DNA of 17,949 nt from Clostridia bacterium (lineage in GTDB: Bacteria > Bacillota > Clostridia > Christensenellales > Borkfalkiaceae): contig JAIDOO010000081.1 in assembly GCA_029063275.1 (NCBI GenBank), positions 1 through 17,949 on the forward strand. Reading direction: 5' to 3'. Positions within the stretch are counted from its first letter, which is position 1, and every line of letters starts with the position of its first letter. The notes below the pieces were generated by a model. That model was not told the origin of the DNA. It ran no database searches and saw only the letters and a list, made by a program, of their open reading frames with translations. Below, in pieces: positions 14,322 to 17,949 of the stretch. The position numbers and the translations under genes are program-made.

Positions 14322-15161
14322 ATGCGAAAGATAAACACGTCTTTGATAGAAGAAAAAATATACAAAATGGCTTTAAGGGCAGGCGTAAATCTCACCCCTT
14401 CATGTCTTAACGCACTGCACGCGGCAAAAAAGACCGCGAACAGCGAAACCGCGAAGTTTGCGCTCGGTACCCTTATTGAAAACAGCGAAACTGCAAAGCG
14501 CGAGCAAATGCCCGTGTGCCAGGATACGGGTCTTGCCGTGGTCATTCTTGAAATAGGTCAGAATGTTTATCTCGAAGGCAAGCTTTTAAGCGAGGCAATT
14601 AACGACGGCGTGCGCCGCGCGTATGCCGACGGATATTTCAGAAAATCGGTCTGCGACCCTCTTACGAGAGAGAACACGGGCGACAATACCCCCGCCGTTA
14701 TTCATACCGAAATTACTGCGGGCGACAAAGTTAAAATAACTTTTATGCCCAAAGGCTTCGGCAGTGAAAATATGTCAAGAATGTATATGCTTAAACCCGC
14801 CCAGGGAACCGAGGGCGTTATCGCCGCCATTGTAGAAACGGTTAAGCTTGCAGGCTCGCGCCCCTGCCCGCCCGTTTACGTCGGAGTCGGGATAGGCGGA
14901 AGCTTTGACACTTGCGCATATCTGGCAAAAAAGGCTTTGACAAGGGACGTTAGAGTACAGAACCCCAACCCGTCCGTTGCCGCGATAGAAAGAGCCGCGC
15001 TTGAAAAAATAAACGAACTTGATATAGGCTGTCAGGGCTTTCACGGCAGCGACACCGCTATCGGCGTGAGCTGTGAATACGCTCCCACCCACATCGCGGG
15101 ACTGCCCGTAGCTGTGAATATCCAGTGCCACTGCATACGGTGCGAAAAGGAGGAATTATGA
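14322..15161 (+). CDS. fumarate hydratase class I (or tartrate dehydratase), alpha subunit
   Basis: The alpha (N-terminal half) subunit of an oxygen-sensitive [4Fe-4S] hydro-lyase that interconverts fumarate and malate. The 279 residues hold the three expected cluster cysteines: C66 in PVCQDTG, C188 in GGSFDTC and C269 in NIQCH. The motif GIGGSFDTCAYLAKKAL is typical of the family. Two further cysteines, C271 and C274, sit next to C269 (CHCIRC), where relatives usually have CHAxRH. Two-subunit forms of fumarase and L(+)-tartrate dehydratase cannot be told apart by eye; fumarase is more likely in a fermentative anaerobe. The start codon is the predicted +1 base and has no ribosome binding site. 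The stop overlaps the beta start by 4 nt (ATGA). Confidence 0.93.
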   Translation: MRKINTSLIEEKIYKMALRAGVNLTPSCLNALHAAKKTANSETAKFALGTLIENSETAKREQMPVCQDTGLAVVILEIGQNVYLEGKLLSEAINDGVRRAYADGYFRKSVCDPLTRENTGDNTPAVIHTEITAGDKVKITFMPKGFGSENMSRMYMLKPAQGTEGVIAAIVETVKLAGSRPCPPVYVGVGIGGSFDTCAYLAKKALTRDVRVQNPNPSVAAIERAALEKINELDIGCQGFHGSDTAIGVSCEYAPTHIAGLPVAVNIQCHCIRCEKEEL

Positions 15162-15676
15162 AAAAGCTGACCCTTCCTTTGAGTAAAGAAACGTTAAAGT
15201 CTTTGCGCGCGGGCGAAAGCGTGCTTTTATCGGGAACAATACTTACGGCGCGCGACTGTGCGCACAGAAAAATTTTTGAGTATCTTGACGGCGGACAGCC
15301 TCTTCCCTTTGAAATTAAAGACGCCGTTATTTATTACGCAGGTCCGTGCCCCGCAAAGCCCGACAAGGCTTCAGGCAGTTGCGGGCCTACTACTTCGGCA
15401 AGAATGGAAAGCTTTGCGCCCCGCCTCCTCGCCCTGGGCGTAAGCGGATTTATCGGCAAGGGCGAAATGAACGAAGCCACGCGCGAAGCAATAAAAAACA
15501 ATAACGGCGTATATTTTTCCGCAATCGGCGGCGCGGGCGCACTGTACGGAAACGCGATAAAAAAGAGCGAGTGCATCGCCTTTCCCGAGCTGTTGTCCGA
15601 AGCGGTCTACCGCCTGGAAATAAAAGACTTCCCTGTGGTAGTTGCGTATGACTGCGAGGGCGGCAGTATATATTGA
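15158..15676 (+). CDS. fumarate hydratase class I (or tartrate dehydratase), beta subunit
   Basis: The beta (C-terminal half) subunit, 172 residues. Family motifs are TARDCAHRK (30-38), YYAGPCPA (59-66), GPTTSARM (76-83), GFIGKGEM (97-104) and GGAGALYG (124-131). These residues bind the dicarboxylate and complete the active site with the alpha subunit. The frame is open from 15125, but ATG at 15158 has AAAGGAGG at ideal spacing and a 4-nt overlap with the alpha gene. No intrinsic terminator follows; the pheST promoter begins 8 nt after the stop codon, so fumarase transcripts may run into the T-box leader. Confidence 0.94.
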   Translation: MKKLTLPLSKETLKSLRAGESVLLSGTILTARDCAHRKIFEYLDGGQPLPFEIKDAVIYYAGPCPAKPDKASGSCGPTTSARMESFAPRLLALGVSGFIGKGEMNEATREAIKNNNGVYFSAIGGAGALYGNAIKKSECIAFPELLSEAVYRLEIKDFPVVVAYDCEGGSIY

Positions 15677-15683
15677 AATTTAG

Positions 15684-15712
15684 TTGACAATAAATTTATA
15701 AATTATTATAAT
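15684..15712 (+). promoter_or_regulatory. perfect-consensus sigma-A promoter of pheST
   Basis: TTGACA (15684-15689), a 17-bp spacer and TATAAT (15707-15712). Both boxes and the spacing match the consensus exactly. The start would be near 15719, just before the T-box fold. Such a strong promoter fits control by termination rather than initiation. Confidence 0.9.
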
Positions 15713-15719
15713 AAGCTTA

Positions 15720-15962
15720 ATTTTAAAGGCGATGAACGGGACAGACCGAGTCTATACGCCCCTATCCAGAGAGAAAAACCCGAAAACGGCTGAAAGGTTT
15801 TTCATAGGGACAGAAGCGGTTATTCACCCGCGAGCCGACGGGTGAAAAGCAATGAGTAGTCCGCTCCGCACGCCGTGCGTAAACGGTCAATAAGACGGCT
15901 TTTGCCGTGAAATCAGGTGGTACCGCGATTAATTCGCCCTGTGTTTACAGGGCGGTTTTTTT
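15720..15962 (+). ncRNA. T-box riboswitch, phenylalanine-specific (UUC specifier)
   Basis: An mRNA leader that senses uncharged tRNA-Phe and prevents termination when charging is low. Stem I can be traced: CGGG (15737-15740) with CCCG (15827-15830), ACCG (15745-15748) with CGGU (15817-15820), and CCCUAU (15760-15765) with AUAGGG (15804-15809). The distal AGAGAG (15768-15773) and GCUGAAAG elements are typical. The specifier loop between the first two helices contains UAUUCA, so the specifier codon is UUC (15823-15825), matching the tRNA-Phe anticodon GAA, with a following A as usual. The T-box sequence AGGTGGTACCGCG is at 15915-15927; its UGGU (15918-15921) would pair with the ACCA end of tRNA-Phe. 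This fits pheS and pheT downstream. Confidence 0.97.
15914..15962 (+). terminator. T-box antiterminator/terminator switch
   Basis: The terminator is an 8-bp stem (15935-15942 with 15947-15954), loop GTTT, followed by seven T (15956-15962). The competing antiterminator pairs CAGG (15914-15917) with CCTG (15938-15941) and GCGA (15925-15928) with TCGC (15934-15937), leaving the 7-nt bulge UGGUACC for tRNA. The two folds share 15935-15941. Confidence 0.93.
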
Positions 15963-15984
15963 ATAAAAAAATTTAAGGTGAATT

Positions 15985-17013
15985 ATGGACGTACAGGAAA
16001 AAATCAAACAAATCGAAGAACAGATTGAAAGTGCAGTACAAAACATAAAATCAAGTAAAAGCCTGCTTGAAATCAAAATGCGCTTTTTGGGCAAGACGGG
16101 AGAAATTTCGCAATTACTTAAAAATATGCGCGACGTGCCCCCCGAACAGCGTCCCACTATTGGAAAGGTATTAAACGCTTTCAGACAGTGGTCGGAAGAA
16201 AAATTCAACGATATCGAAAAGCATATTAAAAAGATTGAGCTTGATAAAAAGTACTCCGAGGAAAAATTGGACGTAACAATCCCCGGCACTTTTCTGCACG
16301 ACGGCGCATACCACCCCAACACACTTATAAAGGAAGAACTCGTTTCTATATTTGCGGGTATGGGATTTGAAATTTTCGAGGGTCCCGAAATAGAAAACGA
16401 TTATTACAACTTCACCGCATTAAACACCCCCTCGGACCACCCTGCGCGCGATATGCAGGACACATTTTATATTACCGAGGATTTGCTTCTGCGCACCCAG
16501 ACCTCGGCGGGTCAGATAAGGGTTATGGAAAACAAAAAACCGCCCATAAAAATTCTGTCCCCCGGCAAGGTTTACAGAAGCGACGACGACGCAACCCACT
16601 CCCCTATGTTTTCACAGATGGAAGGGCTTGTAGTAGACAAGGGCATTACACTCTGTGATTTGAAAGGTATGCTTGACGTTTTTGCGAAAAAGATTTTCGG
16701 CGAGGACGTAAAGACCAGACTGCGCCCCTCCTACTTCCCTTTTACCGAGCCTTCGGTTGAAGTAGACGTAAGCTGTTTCGAGTGCGGCGGAAAGGGTTGC
16801 CGTCTTTGCAAGGGCACGGGCTGGATTGAAGTACTTGGCGCCGGTATGGTAAACAGACGCGTATTGGAGGGTTGCGGAATCGACCCCGACGAATATACCG
16901 GTTTTGCTTTCGGTATGGGAATAGAAAGAATTGCAATGCTCAAATACGGAATTAACAATATGAAGCTTCTTTTCGAGGGCGACACGCGCTTTTTGAAGCA
17001 ATTCAAGGATTAA
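15985..17013 (+). CDS. pheS: phenylalanine-tRNA ligase alpha subunit
   Basis: The catalytic subunit of the alpha2-beta2 phenylalanyl-tRNA synthetase. 342 residues is normal for Bacillota. The N-terminal coiled coil (about 1-85) binds tRNA. Class II motifs follow: motif 1 around [17 protein letters not shown], then [12 protein letters not shown], motif 2 [21 protein letters not shown] and motif 3 [14 protein letters not shown] four-cysteine insertion, [17 protein letters not shown], sits before the last motif; I recall the same element in many Firmicute PheS proteins, so it is not an anomaly. ATG at 15985 is preceded by AAGGTG. Expression is governed by the Phe T-box. A 10-nt gap separates it from pheT. 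Confidence 0.98.
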   Translation: MDVQEKIKQIEEQIESAVQNIKSSKSLLEIKMRFLGKTGEISQLLKNMRDVPPEQRPTIGKVLNAFRQWSEEKFNDIEKHIKKIELDKKYSEEKLDVTIPGTFLHDGAYHPNTLIKEELVSIFAGMGFEIFEGPEIENDYYNFTALNTPSDHPARDMQDTFYITEDLLLRTQTSAGQIRVMENKKPPIKILSPGKVYRSDDDATHSPMFSQMEGLVVDKGITLCDLKGMLDVFAKKIFGEDVKTRLRPSYFPFTEPSVEVDVSCFECGGKGCRLCKGTGWIEVLGAGMVNRRVLEGCGIDPDEYTGFAFGMGIERIAMLKYGINNMKLLFEGDTRFLKQFKD

Positions 17014-17023
17014 GGAGATAATT

Positions 17024-17949
17024 ATGAAAGCACCTTTAAGTTGGCTTAAAGATTACGTTGATATAGACGTTACCGCAGAAGAGCTGAAAAAAAAGCTTTT
17101 CGACTGCGGCTTTGAAGTTGAAGAGCTTATCGAAGTCGGCAAAGATATTTCAGGCGTTGTCGTCGGCGAAGTTTTGGAATGCGAACCAGTCGAGGGCACG
17201 CATTTGCGCGTTTGCAAGGTTGATTGCGGCGATAAGGGAATTTTTCAGATTTGCTGCGGCGCGGACAACGTTAAAAAAGGAATAAAAGCGCCCTGCGCCC
17301 TCGTAGGAGCAACCGTGTACGCAACGGCAAAAGACCACGTTACGGTTGAAGGGGTTATGACTATTAAAAAGGGCAAACTGCGCGGAATAGAGTCCGAGGG
17401 TATGCTTTGCTCGGGCGCGGAACTGGGCGTAAACGGAGATATGTTCGATGGCGGCGATTACTGCGGGCTTTTGCTTCTTCCCAAAGATTGCAAAAACGGC
17501 GATGACGTAAAACCCGTGCTGGGGCTTGACGACTATGTTTTCGATATTGCGGTAACCGCCAACCGCCCCGACTGCCAGTCCATTCTGGGTATTGCGCGCG
17601 AGGTTGCGGCGGTATTGGACAAGCCTGTAAAAGAACCCGACTACTCTTACAACGCTATCAAGGGCGATTATCCCAACATTAAAATTTCGGACCTTGCGCC
17701 CGACCTTTGCCCGCGTTACATCGGGCACTACGTCAAGGACGTAAAAATCGCACCCTCCCCCCGCTGGATTAAAAAGAGACTTTCATCCTGCGGACTGCGC
17801 TCGATAAGCAACGTAGTCGATATAACGAACTTCGTTTTACTGGAATTAGGTCAGCCTATGCACGCGTTCGATTTGAGAACGCTCGACGGCAGAGAAATAG
17901 TTGTCCGCAGAGCAAAGGACGGCGAAAAAATCAATACGCTCGACGGCAA
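17024..17949 (+). CDS. pheT: phenylalanine-tRNA ligase beta subunit (N-terminal part, cut by the window edge)
   Basis: The first 308 codons of the beta subunit, which contributes tRNA binding and editing of mischarged Tyr-tRNA-Phe. It begins MKAPLSWLKDYVDI, the conserved start. A Trbp111-like OB-fold domain occupies about 43-150 (VVVGEVLECE, HLRVCKVDCG, QICCGADNV, LRGIESEGMLCS). Then come TANRPDCQSILGIAREVAAV and the B3/B4 domain start, LCPRYIGHYVKDV through NVVDITNFVLLELGQPMHAFD, the editing-domain region. GGAG stands 7 nt before the ATG. The frame is open to the right edge; the class II-like fold and the anticodon-binding C-terminus lie outside. The usual HPNAD of the OB-fold is shortened to EGT here. 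Confidence 0.97.
   Translation, partial: MKAPLSWLKDYVDIDVTAEELKKKLFDCGFEVEELIEVGKDISGVVVGEVLECEPVEGTHLRVCKVDCGDKGIFQICCGADNVKKGIKAPCALVGATVYATAKDHVTVEGVMTIKKGKLRGIESEGMLCSGAELGVNGDMFDGGDYCGLLLLPKDCKNGDDVKPVLGLDDYVFDIAVTANRPDCQSILGIAREVAAVLDKPVKEPDYSYNAIKGDYPNIKISDLAPDLCPRYIGHYVKDVKIAPSPRWIKKRLSSCGLRSISNVVDITNFVLLELGQPMHAFDLRTLDGREIVVRRAKDGEKINTLDG

Noticed and set aside
16785..16835. Four-cysteine insertion in PheS as an unusual zinc site
   Set aside because: As far as I recall, the same element is common in PheS of Firmicutes, so it is not new.
17150..17728. 192-codon minus-strand frame
   Set aside because: It is opposite pheT, whose conserved domains are continuous through this region.
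1..17949. Search for CRISPR repeats, transposases, integrases, phage genes, tRNAs or toxin-antitoxin pairs
   Set aside because: Nothing was seen; nearly all sequence is explained by housekeeping genes, the SRP RNA, the T-box and short regulatory gaps.

Overview
The window looks like a chromosomal housekeeping segment from a Bacillota (Clostridia-type) bacterium of roughly mid GC content, probably an uncultured gut lineage. The supporting signs are a large Gram-positive-type SRP RNA with an Alu domain, a phenylalanine-specific T-box in front of pheST, the order prs-pth-mfd that is well known in Firmicutes, a two-subunit class I fumarate hydratase, and sigma-A-like promoters with 17-bp spacers. 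The exact taxon cannot be told from the sequence alone. No mobile elements, CRISPR arrays, tRNA or rRNA genes were seen.

Layout. (1) 1-1180: the 5' part of an Mrp/NBP35-type Fe-S carrier ATPase gene on the minus strand, back to back with the SRP RNA gene on the plus strand. (2) 1183-3397: an ABC-2 exporter pair (permease and ATPase, minus strand) divergent from a 68-residue XRE-type regulator. The 100-bp region between them carries two identical palindromes, GAACA-AAA-TGTTC, each set just upstream of a -10 box. (3) 3432-11640: uppP, a large SurA/PrsA-like lipoprotein, mfd, pth and prs, all on the minus strand. Promoters are visible before prs and before the lipoprotein gene, and a bidirectional terminator separates uppP from the regulator. 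(4) 11665-14243: a tight minus-strand operon, in transcription order CPBP membrane protease, rlmH, M14 metallopeptidase, tadA. (5) 14322-17949: on the plus strand, the fumarate hydratase alpha and beta genes, then a perfect-consensus promoter, a T-box leader with a UUC specifier, pheS and the first part of pheT.

How the parts fit. Much of the window serves translation and its quality control (SRP RNA, Pth, TadA, RlmH, PheST), the envelope (UppP, the foldase-like lipoprotein, the CPBP protease, the ABC exporter) and basic metabolism or repair (PRPP synthase, fumarate hydratase, Mfd, Mrp). The most distinctive observations are regulatory. The regulator/ABC locus has a paired operator that appears to control both directions. 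Three promoters (regulator, CPBP operon, fumarate hydratase) place the -10 box exactly 6 nt from the start codon with no ribosome binding site, which predicts leaderless mRNAs. The SRP RNA has an unusual apical hairpin (AUA-GGGA-UAU). I found no clearly new multi-gene defence or mobile system.
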